Shown: positions 48,030 through 59,295, counted from the stretch's first letter. The stretch is 64,000 nt of DNA from Loxodes magnus (GCA_946699065.1 CAMPDV010002392.1:1-64000), one strand, 5' to 3'. Numbers and translations: made by a program. Notes: a model not told the origin generated them from the letters alone.

Positions 48030-50255
48030 TCAATAACTTCTTTCCCTATTAACTATTTCTTTCCCATAATTTCTTCTGAAATTCCCTTCTACTAACTAAT
48101 TTTTCTTCAATAGTTCAAAACTTTCATATTGCTTCATACTAAAATAATTTTTTTATCCAAATTGCAGTTTCCACCAGCACTCAGCTTTTATCCTTCTTTT
48201 ATAATAAAAATAGAGGTATTTGGAGTTAAATTTTTTATATCTTAGATAGTTTACATTTGATTGAAGAAGCTTTAAGATTTATATTTGAGCATAACCAAAA
48301 CAAAAGATTTAATTTATCTTCGCTTGATAGGTTTTCTAATTTGATTCTACGTCTAAAAGTAATAAAATTTTAGAAATAGAACTAAATGTTGGTATAACAC
48401 CTTCTTATTAGAAATAAAGGTAAAACTTAGATATTAATATGATATCATGTTTGATTAGTATGTTTAAGTCCTTAAAGATTGACTTTAAATAAAAGAAGAA
48501 AGTATCTTCTGATATGTAAGATATATTCTTACTAATTTATGAAGTTTATAAGATTTAAGACTTTTAAAATTCTTCAGTATGATATTTTAAATAAGATAAG
48601 GTTTATACTTAAATTATTATTTAAATGCTTAGATGTTTAGCTTATGTTTTTTATAATTTGAATGAACTCCTAAATTTGCTAATCTTTTATTTCAAAATTT
48701 AAAATTCTTAATTATTAAAATTTGTTGTATTTCTTTAGTAATGCTTTTACATTTCATTTTTATCCTTTCCATTTCATATGAAAATATAGATATTCTTTAG
48801 TATAAGTAATTTCCTTTCATTTTATCTATTATTCTATTAGTAATCTTAAATATCTGCAAGATCCAAGCCTTTGATTCAATTTTCTCAGTAAGTTTATCGT
48901 CTGAGTAGTTAAAGCTACAACTCTATTTTATTGTTTCTCTTTTCTTAATAAAGATCTATGGGCTTTTTCTTAGTATTTAGAGTCACTCGCAATTTATCAT
49001 ATCTTACTGCTAACAAGTTTCTTTATTTATCTTTAAGAACAACTTTTCAATAACTCTTGATTGTTTCAGATTAATATAAAATAATATCTTCTTGAGATAT
49101 CTATTTAATAGCTAAGCTTATAGTGTTAGAAGTGGTAATTTTATAATATCATTATTAGCTAAAAGTATCTTTGCTTTACTTTTATCTTTAACAAACTTAT
49201 TCTTACCCAAGTTTGCCTTATGTTTTCTTAAAACTATTTAGAAATTATCACCTTAACAATTCATTTTTCAAGTCTCAGCATTTTCATTTTTTCTTAACTT
49301 TTTCCCTTTCAATAGTAGCTTACAGATACCAAATAGCTTAATCTCTTAATTAACAGTCTATTTTGATTTAATGTCTGACTTTAATATCTTTTTATTCTAA
49401 TTCTTTCCTTTTATGCGACTTTAAATGTTTCCTTCTTCAATACTTTACAAATAATACTTTAAACTAGCATTTAACTTAATACTTTCTTACACAGCTTTAT
49501 AGATAGTTAGTTAAGTTCAGCTTAAGTTACAGGCTTCTATTATATTTACTCTATTTAACATACCAATTCAAGTACAAAACAAACTCAACATACCATTAGT
49601 ACCAATAAAGGCTTAATATCTTTAAATTATTGTAGGAAGTGCTCCTAACTTAATAACAGGCTTGCTAATTATCAATCTTTTCTCAGCGATAATATTCATT
49701 TCCCTTAAGTAATTAACCTTCAAATTTCAATCCTTTAAAAAACTTTACTCTATTACCATTTTTCTTAATTGAAATACCGTTTTTAACTAAGTTTATCAGT
49801 CAATTTATTTTAAGCTCAAATCTTACTATATCCCTTTTATGATCTAACAATTTCCCTAATTAGCCAAATCCTCTATATTCACTTTTTTTGTATATCAAAC
49901 AGCCATCTTATCTAGATACTTTCTTTGAGTTATATCCTACTACTTCCCTTCTACTAACTTCAATTTTGATAATTTCCTACTTTTATTCCCGTTTTACTTG
50001 CCTCTATTATTTACCAATCTCCTTTAGTTTAAATATCTTTTCTTTTATCATACATTTTAATATTAGGCTAAGCAATTATTTTTAATCTCTTTCAATTAAA
50101 CTCTGTAAATGATAGCTTTAATCATATTTTTCACTTTTATAGTTTAGCATTCTTCTTATAATCTCTCTTGAGTTCTTAAAAATAAATTAATTTTAGTCTA
50201 TTATTGCTTTGCTTTTTATATAGTCTTATTTTGGTCTTTTACATAATGAAATTTA
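48030..50255 (-). pseudogene. Decayed long gene of unknown family (copy A)
   Basis: Reading the minus strand with UAR=Gln gives strong coding stretches. At 50255-49803, 151 codons are free of TGA (REQKQEIIKIEVSRREVVGY, GFGQLGKLLDHKRDIVRFEL). A middle part around 49.7-49.3 kb reads KPVIKLGALPTIIQRYQAFI and NQEIKLFGICKLLLKGKK. At 48773-48033, 247 codons are free of TGA (RYKKFNSKYLYFYYKRR, WWKLQFGQKNYFSMKQYESF). The parts are separated by TGA codons and frame changes, so this is either a decayed gene or one with recoded UGA and small introns. Parts of it are homologous to the sequences at 51.0-51.3 kb (same strand) and 52.6-53.5 kb (opposite strand). No enzyme motif was recognised. The multi-copy state suggests a mobile element. 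Confidence 0.5.
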
Positions 50256-50974
50256 TCATAGCAACATAATTATAAAGTTAATTTATATAAATCTTCGTTC
50301 TTTTTTCCGAAATAGTGTTATTCTTTTATCGTTAGTCTCAGTGACTTCTATCTCTATGAGTTAATAATTTAACTTTCTCATTGACATATATTTCAGCTAA
50401 CTGATACTAGTTTAAAAGTTTAACTCTGTTAGTCTTCTAAATAAGCTGTATCAGCAGCTTCTCTTTTCTTCTACTCTCTCAACTTTTAATTAATTTTCTT
50501 TTTAGTCTAAAATTTAGGTAGTTTCAGTTAGAACTTTAGCATCACAGAGTATCTAGGTCTAAGCGAAGAAATTTGGAGAGTAAAATTTTAAAAAGGGAAA
50601 ATAGGAAACTTAATTTATTGTTTAGTATCTAATTCCTAAATCTATTACACTTCAATAATTATAAATCTGTTTTATCTTAGATATTATTAATCTTTATACC
50701 TTCTTACTCACAATCATCACATAAATTAGTTATTAAAATTCCTTTTAGCTTCACTCTAATGTGAATAGATATCTTTTGTCATGTTAGACTAGCTCTTATT
50801 CATTTATAGCTTTTTTAATACTAAGAGTTTTAGTTCTTGATAAATCTTCTTTTATTCATTTTTTAAACTTAAGAATTTAGAGAGTTTAGCTGTATTTTTA
50901 TTGGCTACAGTCTTAATTTGCTAGTTCTTTTTTATAAGTATTAAATTCAAATCTTCTGCTTTTTTCTTATCTTT

Positions 50975-51730
50975 TCAAGGTTATATTATTCTAATAGGTA
51001 TTTTTCCTTTCCAAGTTAATCTAAACCCTTTTATTTTAAAATTCACCTAATTATCCTTTATCTCTAGTTTATTATTATAAATTCTAAAGTTTATTTGGAC
51101 GCTCCCAGTTTTTAATTAATTTGCTAAGTAAGTTTATCGTCTGAAGTGTAATAAGCCTGAAAACCCTATTTCATACTTTGTCTCTTTTCTAAATATAGAT
51201 AGGCAAGTTTTGTCTTAACATATAGAGTTTAGCCTATCTGCTATAACTAGTGATTTAACTTTACTTTCTAAGTTTATTCTCCAAACTGCAATATAGAGTT
51301 TTTTATTTCTTATTTTCAGCTTAGCTTTAATATCCTTTTTTTAGTTACTATTAGATTTAAGTTCCAACAATTATACTTTAGTTTATAGCTATAATAGCAG
51401 GTATTAGGAAAGGAGAAATAACTAATACTTGGAATAAAAATTAGCTTTAGGTTAGTTAAACTTGGTAATTATCTTCCAGTGGTGTTCGAAATGCTATATA
51501 GAGCAAACTTGTAATGCTATCTATTATTCATAAATCATATTATTCTATAACAATAAAAGGTAGAAGTAAGATACTAGATTTAATAAACTGTTCTGAAAAA
51601 GGCTTTTGCTATGACTCATAATTAATTTAAAAGCTAAGATATAAAGTAATCTCTTAGATAATAATTATTAATTTTAGCAAACCAGTAAGTATATAACTTA
51701 TAAACTAAAGATTAAACTCATTTCTTTAAA
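50975..51730 (-). pseudogene. Partial second copy of the unknown family (copy B)
   Basis: A frame of 251 codons is free of TGA between TCA triplets at 51731 and 50975. An ATG at 51619 would give 214 aa. The text is protein-like: KKDIKAKLKIRNKKLYIAVW, INLESKVKSLVIADRLN, KETKYEIGFSGLLHFRRQTY and NFKIKGFRLTWKGK. Part of it is homologous to copy A at about 49.0-48.75 kb: 18 identical bases occur at 48887-48904 and 51127-51144, with RRQTY following in both. The Trp codon TGG in FRLTWKGK corresponds to a TGA in copy A. The protein is mostly basic with a few hydrophobic stretches. The function is unknown. Another frame at 51315-51046 is also free of TGA, so the frame choice is only moderately certain. 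Confidence 0.4.
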
Positions 51731-52588
51731 TCATTCTTTAAATCTATTTTTACAACACTATTCAATTATATTATAATACTAGTATTCAGTTATTTACCAA
51801 AATCTATTTACTACTATCTCATTATTATTTCCTATCTATATTCTTTCTCTTACTACCTCAGCTTCTATAAACATTCATCTTTTACAATCAACATCCAGTC
51901 AATGCTACCATAAATATGCCTTTCTCTTTTATTATCTTTCCTTCTGAGCTATCTGCTTCATATCTATTAATAACATCCTTGGCTTATGCTATAACAGACT
52001 ATGTTGGCTGCTTAGTCTAATTACTAATTATACTTCTTTGGTATCTTTAATATCTAAGACTTTTACTAATAAACATTTACTATTTTACTTATTAATGAAA
52101 AGATCTAACTTAACCATATGATAAAATAGTTAAAATAACTAAAATAAGATTAAGAAAAGAACTAGACCAACCAGATTAAAAATAGAGTCAAGTAAACTAT
52201 TAGTTTCATGCTAATCATAATTACCCAATTTACCTAAACTATTTTCCAGATATTAAATTTAAATAACTGAAATTAAGCTTAGAGATATAAAGTGAAGCTT
52301 ATGAGAAGATACTGAACTAAATATATATACTAGTGCAAACTTAAAGTACTGTTTATAGTTTATTTGTATTTATAATTTAATTGGCTAATTATATGACTTA
52401 AATGGTACTATCATAATTAAGATCTGCTACTTTTAAATACTTACTTTTACTATTTATTTAATTGCAAAATTTAAAAGAAGGAATTTAAAAGAGAAATCTA
52501 GGAATTCAATCAAATTAGACTTTTAGCTTTTTACGAGTGACAAAGGTTGAAGGCTCATTTATAATAGAGAAGGACGTACATAAGATGA
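51731..52588. other. AT-rich stretch, no gene called
   Basis: All frames are interrupted at short intervals by TGA on both strands, and no frame stands out in composition. The stretch separates the minus-strand decayed copies from the plus-strand copy, so it may be the junction of an inverted pair. No clear inverted repeat was found by eye. Confidence 0.4.
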
Positions 52589-53550
52589 CTATTATTTAAC
52601 CATTTGAAGAATGAGAAGAAATTAGTGATGATAAGCAAATAAAAGATACAATTAAAAAGGAATAAAAGTAGGAAAATATTAAAGTTTAAGTTTATAGAAG
52701 GGAAATTGTAAGATATAGCTCTAGAAAGCGTCTAGATTAGAAGATTGTTTGATATATAAACAATATAGATATATGAAGATGATACTTATTAGAAAAGTAT
52801 TAGATCATATAAGAGGTTATAGCTAGACTAAGTTTCTAATAAATCGAAGATTACCTTATCTCTAAGCGCTATTTAAGTTAAACAAACTGTCAATAGAACT
52901 ATCCTTTTTAAAGCATTAGAAAATTTACTACTTAAGCTTAATAGTTAAAGGTTAAAAAATATTATCAATAATAGAAGAGCAATAAATAGCAAAGACTGAA
53001 TCAAGCTCGAGCAATCAGCATTTCCTGCAATCATTATAATAACTCTAAGAATATTTACCTTTGTAAGCACTAATGATATCCTAAACTTCTTCTGTACTAT
53101 AATTTGGTACTTAAATATTGTAAGTACAATAGAAGGATATAAAGTAAACTGAAGTTAGTTATTTTCTATGAAGTTGTGTAAGAAAGTACTACGTTAAGTA
53201 GCAAAAAAAATTAAAATTTTTATTTGTAAAGTAACTACAAAAGAACATGCAATGAGGCGTAAATGTAATAATCGGATTAAAAAGATATTAAAGTCGAAGA
53301 CTAAATCAAAATAAACTGTTATGATTAATTAAGAGATGAAGCTATTTGGAATCTGTAAGTTACTATTGAAAAGGAAAAAGTGAAGCAAAAAGGAAAATAC
53401 TCAATAGTCCTTATTAAGAAGAAAGAGAAAAATAAAACAGAACTTTAAATTTCAACCACTCCAGATTATAAACTTTCAGAGAATTTTAATCTACAGCTTG
53501 GATTGTAATGATATTAAGAGTTATTATTAAAAAAATAGTAAAAAGAAAAG
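52589..53550 (+). pseudogene. Inverted partial copy of the unknown family (copy C)
   Basis: Plus-strand sequence is homologous to the minus-strand copy A. KEQKQENIKVQVYRREIV matches copy A REQKQEIIKIEVSRREVV. FVSTNDILNFFCT matches FIGTNGMLSLFCT. NQEMKLFGICKLLLKRKK matches NQEIKLFGICKLLLKGKK. At nucleotide level the best block is 53275-53385 against 49294-49410. Several TGA codons and frame changes interrupt the copy. Copies A and C share one TGA at an equivalent place (after ACNLS in A, after GYKVN in C), so this one may be a genuine stop or a sense UGA. Confidence 0.5.
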
Positions 53551-53561
53551 AGACAATTTAG

Positions 53562-53810
53562 ATGTCAAAATAGCTTGATTTTCAATTATTAAGAATTGAT
53601 AAATATCTAATACGAAAACAAAGCTACAAAGCTGAAGAAATATGCAAAACTCATTTAAATAATGATAATGAATTTTCAAATTAAGATTTGTAAATTTAGG
53701 AGATCATTAGTGAAATAAAAAACAAATCTTAAATTTCTAAACAATTAATTAATCATTTGAGTATAAACCTTAGTTTTAATTAAATAGATAGAATATTCTA
53801 ATATTAATGA
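53562..53810 (+). CDS. Hypothetical small ORF, 82 aa, Gln/Lys-rich
   Basis: With UAR=Gln the frame from ATG at 53562 to TGA at 53808-53810 is open and protein-like: MSKQLDFQLLRIDKYLIRK, then SYKAEEICKTHLNNDNEF, QEIISEIKNKSQISKQ and a short LINHLSINLSF segment. The frame is also open upstream into the end of copy C. A possible AT-rich intron of about 41 nt (GTAATG to AAAAAG) just before the ATG would join the two in frame, so this may be the tail of the copy C gene. No domain was recognised. Confidence 0.35.
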
Positions 53811-54054
53811 ATATCGTAAATAAGTAATCTTGCATCTTACATAATAGAAGATACTTTCTTAGTTCAATTTTAAATAGATCTTAAAAAAATATTTTGAGAT
53901 AGTTGTTAAATTAGTAAGCCTTGAACTGAATTAACTACTAGATTTATTATTTTTAAGTTATTTCTTCCTTTTAAAAGTAAAATGGAAGAATTTTCCCTAT
54001 CTTTTATAGAATTACGTCTTAATTGTTTTTCTTTCTTTATATTTTTGCTTTAGC
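53811..54054. other. Short AT-rich spacer, no gene called
   Basis: The sequence lies between the end of the plus-strand small ORF and the end of the minus-strand coiled-coil gene, so the two face each other tail to tail. Nothing else was recognised. Confidence 0.5.
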
Positions 54055-54548
54055 TCAGCTGGATAAGTATTTTCTCCTTTTCTCTTAATACTATACTTTG
54101 ATTAGTTCTTGTATAGATCTTAGGTTAATTATTTAAGGAACGGAAACCAGATAGTCTAGTCTTAGGTTTTTCTCATCTTCACATATTCTTTCACGTCCCA
54201 ATGCTTGTAATTTAGTAATTAGGGCTATGAATTTTATTTAACTAACTTCAGGATACTTCTCTAAATACTGCTACTAGCTTTTTATAACGATATGGCATAA
54301 AAAATTTTTCAGCTGAATATAGTCTTCTATTTTTTAAGATTTTCGATAACTAAGCATTTCTGCTTTTACTCTGATTAAATGCTAAGTATTAAAATTTCAG
54401 CTTGTTATTTTAGTTATTTCTTTTCTAATTATTCCATGCTTTTCATCAGTTAATTGAACTTGCCTTTAGTTGAATTATTCCTCTTAAAAGTCCCTTTACT
54501 TTCTTACTTTTCTTTATTTTGCTGATATTTCTCCTTCATCTTAGACAT
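54055..54548 (-). pseudogene. Coiled-coil protein, ORF1/Gag-like, frameshifted
   Basis: The minus strand starts at ATG 54548 (MSKMKEKYQQNKEKQES) and runs into a heptad-like Lys/Gln/Leu stretch (FNQLMKSMEQLEKKQLKQ). Coding character then passes to a second frame that reads IEDYIQLKNFLCHIVIK, EKYPEVSQIKFIALITKL, ICEDEKNLRLDYLVSVPQ and LIKVQYQEKRRKYLSS, ending at TGA 54057-54055. The switch lies in or shortly before a run of six A. The total of 494 nt is not a multiple of three, which agrees with one indel, either real or from sequencing. The basic N-terminus followed by a coiled coil resembles retroelement ORF1 proteins and, loosely, the N-termini of the genes at 59.9 and 61.2 kb. The family assignment is an inference. 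Confidence 0.45.
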
Positions 54549-55386
54549 GAAACATGTAAAAATTAATCAATAGGAATTATTCTTGGCTAATTTAGTTCTA
54601 ATTAATAGCATAATTTAGAAATTACTTTATCTAGCTCCTGTTAAAAAGTTTTATAATGTCTAATATATTTTATTTATCTTACAGAAAGGCTAAGTTTTTT
54701 GAGATTAGATTAAGTAAGTAATATAGTTAAAATTTTATACGATTATTCAGGTAAAAAGAATTAATCTTAAGATCATCAAGGTACTTGCTTTTAGAAGATA
54801 CTTCTCTCATTTAATAAAATCTCTATGTGTTCAATTACTCCATTATATCTTTACTGTTATCTTTAGTTTATTTAGAAATATTAATAAATGTTTATTATTT
54901 TTTTAATTTTACTATCTGTTCTTCTTTCATTAAATAATCTAATATATCATCTATTTAATATTTTTATCTAAAAATAGTACATTTGCTTTATGTGATTACT
55001 ATAATTTGAAAAACTTTTTATTAAATAAATTTTATATGAGCTTGGTTAGATACCTGTTTATATCTATATTTAGTTTATATTATGTTTCTTAATAAAATTA
55101 GAATAATATAGCTTTTACTAATTTTAAAACCATCTAATGTTTCTTTTCTGTTTGTTCTTATTATTAGTTTCATCTATTTCTAAGTATTTACATTTATAAG
55201 TAATTTATTCCTTTTAGAGGTTATTTTCTTCCATTTTATGTAATAATTTTAAAAGTAGTTAATTCTTCTATTTAATTTAATAACTATTTTCATTCAATTA
55301 CTTTAATTTAAATTATTTTCTTAAGTTATTTCTATCCAATCAAATATTAAGTAGCATTTTTATTTTTTACTCAATAAAAAATTAAA
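54549..55386. other. Intergenic region between divergent genes
   Basis: About 840 bp of T-rich, very AT-rich sequence separates the start of the minus-strand coiled-coil gene from the start of the plus-strand RING/B-box gene. It should hold both promoters if the genes are transcribed. No promoter motif can be named. The base pairs before the RING gene ATG are A-rich (AAAAATTAAA), as is usual for ciliate start contexts. Confidence 0.5.
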
Positions 55387-57672
55387 ATGTCAGCGGCCAA
55401 GTGCGAAGCATGTGTGAAAGATTTCAACTAAGAGCTTAGAAAGCCTAGGCAGTTGGACTGCGGATGTATTCTCTGTGAGAAATGCATAAAAACTGTATAC
55501 AACCTCTATTAGAAATTTACTTGCAACAAGCATAACATCATTACGTAAAGACCAATTGAGTCATTATCAATTATGAACTTAGTAAGGCAATAGGCATAGA
55601 ACCTTATCAATCCGTAGGACATCTGCTCTATTCATAGATAGTATTCCTTAACTCTATATTGTGTATAGGACAGTATAAGAATATGTGTACAATGTGAATA
55701 AGAATCGCATTAAGGACATAGATGTATCGCTACGTAGGATGCAATCTAGCCTTTAAGGAGTTACTTGGAATCCACTTTTAGAGCTATCAAGTAGAGACTG
55801 GTCTAATATATATCTACATTGTATTAATGGTATAGTCAGATAAGTTAATTGTAGATATCCAGAATGGCTAATATGGTTTAGGTATAGCAATCGATCAAGT
55901 AGAGTATCAAGTAAGCATGCTAGAAGATGGTGAATAACTAATAAAACTAAATAAAGAAGTAAATTTAGTTTATTAAAGAAACATCTGATTACTATAAGGT
56001 GATAGGAAGTTAGGTCGAAGCTATCTCAAATAGTTCTTAGGATAATATCAATCAGTGTGAGAACAAGAAGAGACACTTGAATCAATTTGAGTTAGCAATC
56101 TAGGAAAGGTTCTAGAGTATCTCCTAATCATCCTCTGTTGTATGTCGAGAGAATTTAAGCTTATAGGCTCTCTAGAATTTTATCATTTCTTATCTAATGC
56201 AGTAGCTTTAGCCTAACCAAGTATACTAGAGTTACATGGCCTAAGCAAGCTAGATCAAGCAACTATAGTTAGCCATAAAGCGTTTATACTAAGACTTTCA
56301 ATAACGGTTCCTCTACTAAGAAAAAAAAGAATAAGACTTTCAACTCTAGTTAAGCAATAAGGACTAATAACTTCAGGCCAAGTAGTTCTAGTATGCTTAA
56401 GACATCTAAGAGTTGCAACAACAAAAACTCATTCTTCAATAGGAATTAGATCTTAGTCAATCATCCATCAATCAGTTATAAGACTAGTTACATAAATTAG
56501 CATAAGAGAATATCAATTACAAAGAGTAAATGAGAATCTTATTGAAGGAGTAGGAGAGTATGAAATCTGCATCTATTTAATTGGAAGCAGATAATAAGAA
56601 TAATACTGACTAGCTTAGATAAAAAGAATAGTAATTAAAAGATTTGCCATATTCTTTGGAATATAAGTCTTAAGCTAGATAAATTCAAGTCAGTGAATGG
56701 AGTGAGTTGGTGAAGGATTCTATCTATAAGTATCTAATACTTAAGAGAGTGAATAATTCTCCACCAAGGATAGCAGTATATAGGAGAGTATTCTATGATA
56801 CCAATAAGATATAATCTTACAAGTTGGACAGTATCAATGGCTCCTGTGTTTACAATGTGGTAGCATAAATGACTCCAATATGAGGCAATTGATCCTCGAC
56901 ACATTAGATATCTGATGAGTTATTAATCTAGGTGGGTGGTAACTCAACTAAATCACATCTGGATAAGATCTTATAAATAACTATAGGTAGTGATTCAGTG
57001 ATAAAAGCCTCAGCTTCTTTGATCTAGCCAAGAGCAATTAGATAAATGGGATATGACAATGACAGATTGTTGTATATATTAGGAGGGATGGATCCTTAAT
57101 CAAATTCTGGTTCATCTCATCCTTATTATAATTACTACAATTCATTCGAGGTGTACGACATAGTTTTGAATAAATCTGTGTCATTGTTGAGTAATAAGGA
57201 TTGCATCGCTTATAATGGAATATGGGTATCACATGAGAGAGTGTGGATAGTGGGTGGTCAAATATAAAGTTCAGATTTATCTAGTAATTTCAGCAATTCA
57301 AGTTTGGTATCATCATATGACGTGATGTTGAGTGTGTATTAGTAGTATGGGATGTAGTTACCTAAGCCGGCATCTTCATTGGCAAGTGTGTGAGTGAATG
57401 AGACTGAGTGTGCTTATATTTGGGACAGTTATAATCTTCTTTAGTAAACTTGTGTGTTTGACACTAGGTCCATGATAAGGGATGGTAGTTAATATCCTTA
57501 AGATACAAGCAAAACTGGTTTCTGATACAATGGTCAATAAGTGAATAATGTCATATGGATGTGGAGTAGTGATTCTAAGTCATAGGCAAATTTGATATAT
57601 TATTACGACATAAAAGGAGGTAGTTTTTTTAAGTCTAGAGAGTGGAAATCTATGCAATTGGATGTGAATTGA
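55387..57672 (+). CDS. RING-like/B-box/coiled-coil/kelch protein
   Basis: One frame runs from ATG 55387 to TGA 57670-57672 (762 codons), with more than 60 in-frame TAA/TAG read as Gln. A RING-like finger lies at residues 6-49 (CEAC, CGCILCEKC, CNKH; the usual His is Cys). A B-box type 2 lies at 80-111 with ligands C80, H83, C92, D95, C100, C103, H108 and H111. A long Gln-rich coiled coil lies at about 305-435 (ELQQQKLILQQEL, NQLQDQLHKLAQE). Kelch-like repeats follow from about 510 (LLIQVGGN, LYILGGMD, FEVYDIV, VWIVGGQ). The layout is that of TRIM-like proteins, many of which are ubiquitin E3 ligases. That activity is inferred only. Four internal TGA (56881, 56890, 57391, 57523) interrupt the kelch part, while the other two frames hold many more. 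They may encode Trp, and the first two could instead lie in an intron. If UGA is always a stop, the product is 498 aa and lacks the kelch part. Confidence 0.8.
56860..56907 (+). other. Candidate 48-nt intron (alternative to sense UGA)
   Basis: The segment begins GTAGCA and ends CATTAG, is a multiple of three, starts at a codon boundary and contains both TGA codons at 56881 and 56890. Removing it would join NGSCVYNV to ISDELLIQVGGN in frame. The retained reading, with UGA as Trp (MTPIWGNWSSTHQ), is equally protein-like. The sequence alone does not decide, and the later TGAs at 57391 and 57523 have no equally neat intron. Confidence 0.35.
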
Positions 57673-57689
57673 ATCTCTTAACGAGGACA

Positions 57690-57970
57690 ATTATTAAGTA
57701 ACTATATTATAAGTTATTAAGTTATTAAGTTATTAAAGCATATTTAAAGTATTTAAAGTATTTAAAGTGTTAAAAGTATTAGAGTATTATAAAGTATATT
57801 TAAAGTATATAGAGTATTATAAAGTATTAAAAGTATTAAGTATATTAGAGTATTATAAAGTATATAATATAAATTATGTATATAATTAGATGGTATATAT
57901 ATTATAAAAATAGAGTTTATAAATAGAGTATGTATAGAAATGTATAGAGTACATATAGATTACATATAGA
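57690..57970. repeat. AT-rich short tandem repeats
   Basis: Irregular short repeats of AAGTTATT, TTAAAGTATT and ATAGAGTATGTAT follow directly after the kelch gene. They probably form its 3' flank. No function is evident. Confidence 0.8.
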
Positions 57971-58077
57971 GTATGTATAGAGTATGTATAGAATATACTT
58001 AGAGTATGAATAGAGTATGAATAGAGTAAGTGAAGAGTAAGTGAAGAGTGTATGAGGCGAGTGAGTTAAATGAAATA

Positions 58078-58625
58078 AGAAAAGAAAAAAGAAAAAAATA
58101 AAAAAGAAAAAGGAAAAAAAAAAAATAAAATAAAAAAAAAAAAAAATAAAAAAGAAAAAGAAAAAGAAAAAGGAAAAAGGAAAAAGTAAAAAAGAAAAAG
58201 GAAAAAAAAAAAATAAAATAAAAAAAAAAATAAATAAAAAAGAAAGAAAAAGAAAAAGAAAAAGGAAAAAGGAAAAAGTAAGAAAGAAAAAAGAAAAAAA
58301 GCAAAGAAAGAAAAAAAGAAGAAAAGAAAAAAAGAAAAAAAGAAAAAAAGAAAAAAAGAAGAAAAGAAAAAAAGAAGAAAAGAAAAAAAGAAAAAAAGAA
58401 GAAAAGAAAAAAAGAAGAAAAGAAAAAAAGAAAAAAAGAAGAAAAGAAAAAAAGAAGAAAAGAAAAAAAGAAAAAGAAAATTAAGAAATTAAAAAAAAAA
58501 ATGAAAGTAAGAAAGAAAAGAACAAAAAAAAGCAAAGAAAGAAAAAAAAGTAAGAAAGAAAAAAAGAAAAGAACAAAAAAAATAAAAGAAAGAAAAAAAG
58601 AATAAAAAAGAATAAAAAGAAAAAT
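58078..58625. repeat. Purine-only low-complexity tract, about 540 bp
   Basis: The plus strand is almost entirely A and G with scattered T. It has two related blocks near 58112 and 58204, then runs of (A)4-7G such as GAAAAAAAGAAGAAAAG. Polypurine tracts of this length can adopt triplex (H-DNA) structures. The long minus-strand reading frame over it is a Phe/Leu/Ser artefact of the composition. Confidence 0.9.
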
Positions 58626-58863
58626 TTTTTTTTGTAAGAGAAAAAAATGCAAGTAAGAAAGGGAAAAAATTTTGAAGTAAAGAAGAAAAGGTAACAAAGG
58701 GGTGAAATTTAAGAGAATAAAAAATTTGAAAGAAGGGAGAAGGGGTGTAAAATAAATGAGTGTGTAGAAAGAGATAGTGGAGTTAAAGGAAGTAGATTAG
58801 AAGTATAAAGAAGTGCAAGGAAGTGTAAAGAAGTGGTAGTAAATTCATGAAAAATGTAAAAGT

Positions 58864-58913
58864 CTTTTTTTGCTCAGCGTTTTACACTACAAGAGATTTT
58901 TTTTGATGGACTA
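58864..58913 (+). repeat. 50-bp direct repeat, copy 1
   Basis: The copy reads CTTTTTTTGCTCAGCG, then TTTTACACTACAAGAG, then eight T and GATGGACTA. It matches 59296-59345 with very few differences (ACAAGAG against GCAAAAG), at an offset of 432 bp. The relatively GC-rich core GCTCAGCG stands out in this AT-rich context. Confidence 0.85.
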
Positions 58914-59295
58914 GAGGAGGGTTAAAGTGGATAGGGTGTGGGAGGGAATAATGAATAAAGGTAAAAAAAATAATTGTATAGGATATTTTTTGAAAAAAGG
59001 TAAAAAATTTAAGAAAGGGACAAATTTTTTGGTTAAATGGAGATGGAGTTAGGAATAAAAAATTATAAATTTATTTTCCTAAAAATTTTGTGAATGAGCG
59101 AGAATAAATTTTTTTTTGTGTGAAAGGAATCGAAATTTTTTTTGATTTTTGAAAATGAGTAAAAGGTAATTTGGTGATAAGAGTAAGAGAAGGTGAAATG
59201 AAAAATAAATGGAGTGTTTTTGGGATGAGTCGGATGTTAGAGGGAATTTTTTTTAAGAAAATGAGAAGTGTTATAAAGGGAAAAATGGTGAAAGC

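Noticed and set aside
49888-50085. Plus-strand 65-codon hydrophobic open frame
   Set aside because: It is antisense to the strongest coding stretch of decayed copy A (50255-49803, minus). Its hydrophobicity is the T-rich complement.
53060-53510. Alternative frame of copy C with scattered Cys/His taken as a zinc finger
   Set aside because: Comparison with copy A shows synonymous changes in the other frame (GICKLLLK), so this Cys/His pattern is probably accidental.
47361-55386. Reverse transcriptase or transposase gene
   Set aside because: The copy number suggests a mobile element, but I found no YADD-type, DDE or integrase motif in the coding-like frames that I could defend.
56311-56335. Suspected frameshift at the run of eight A in the RING/B-box gene
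   Set aside because: Careful codon counting shows the frame continues unchanged as ...YQEKKEQDF, so no frameshift is needed.
57038-57232. Minus-strand 64-codon open frame
   Set aside because: It is antisense to the kelch-encoding part of the RING/B-box gene.
57999-58697. Minus-strand 232-codon Phe/Leu/Ser-rich open frame
   Set aside because: It is the complement of the polypurine tract and purely low complexity.
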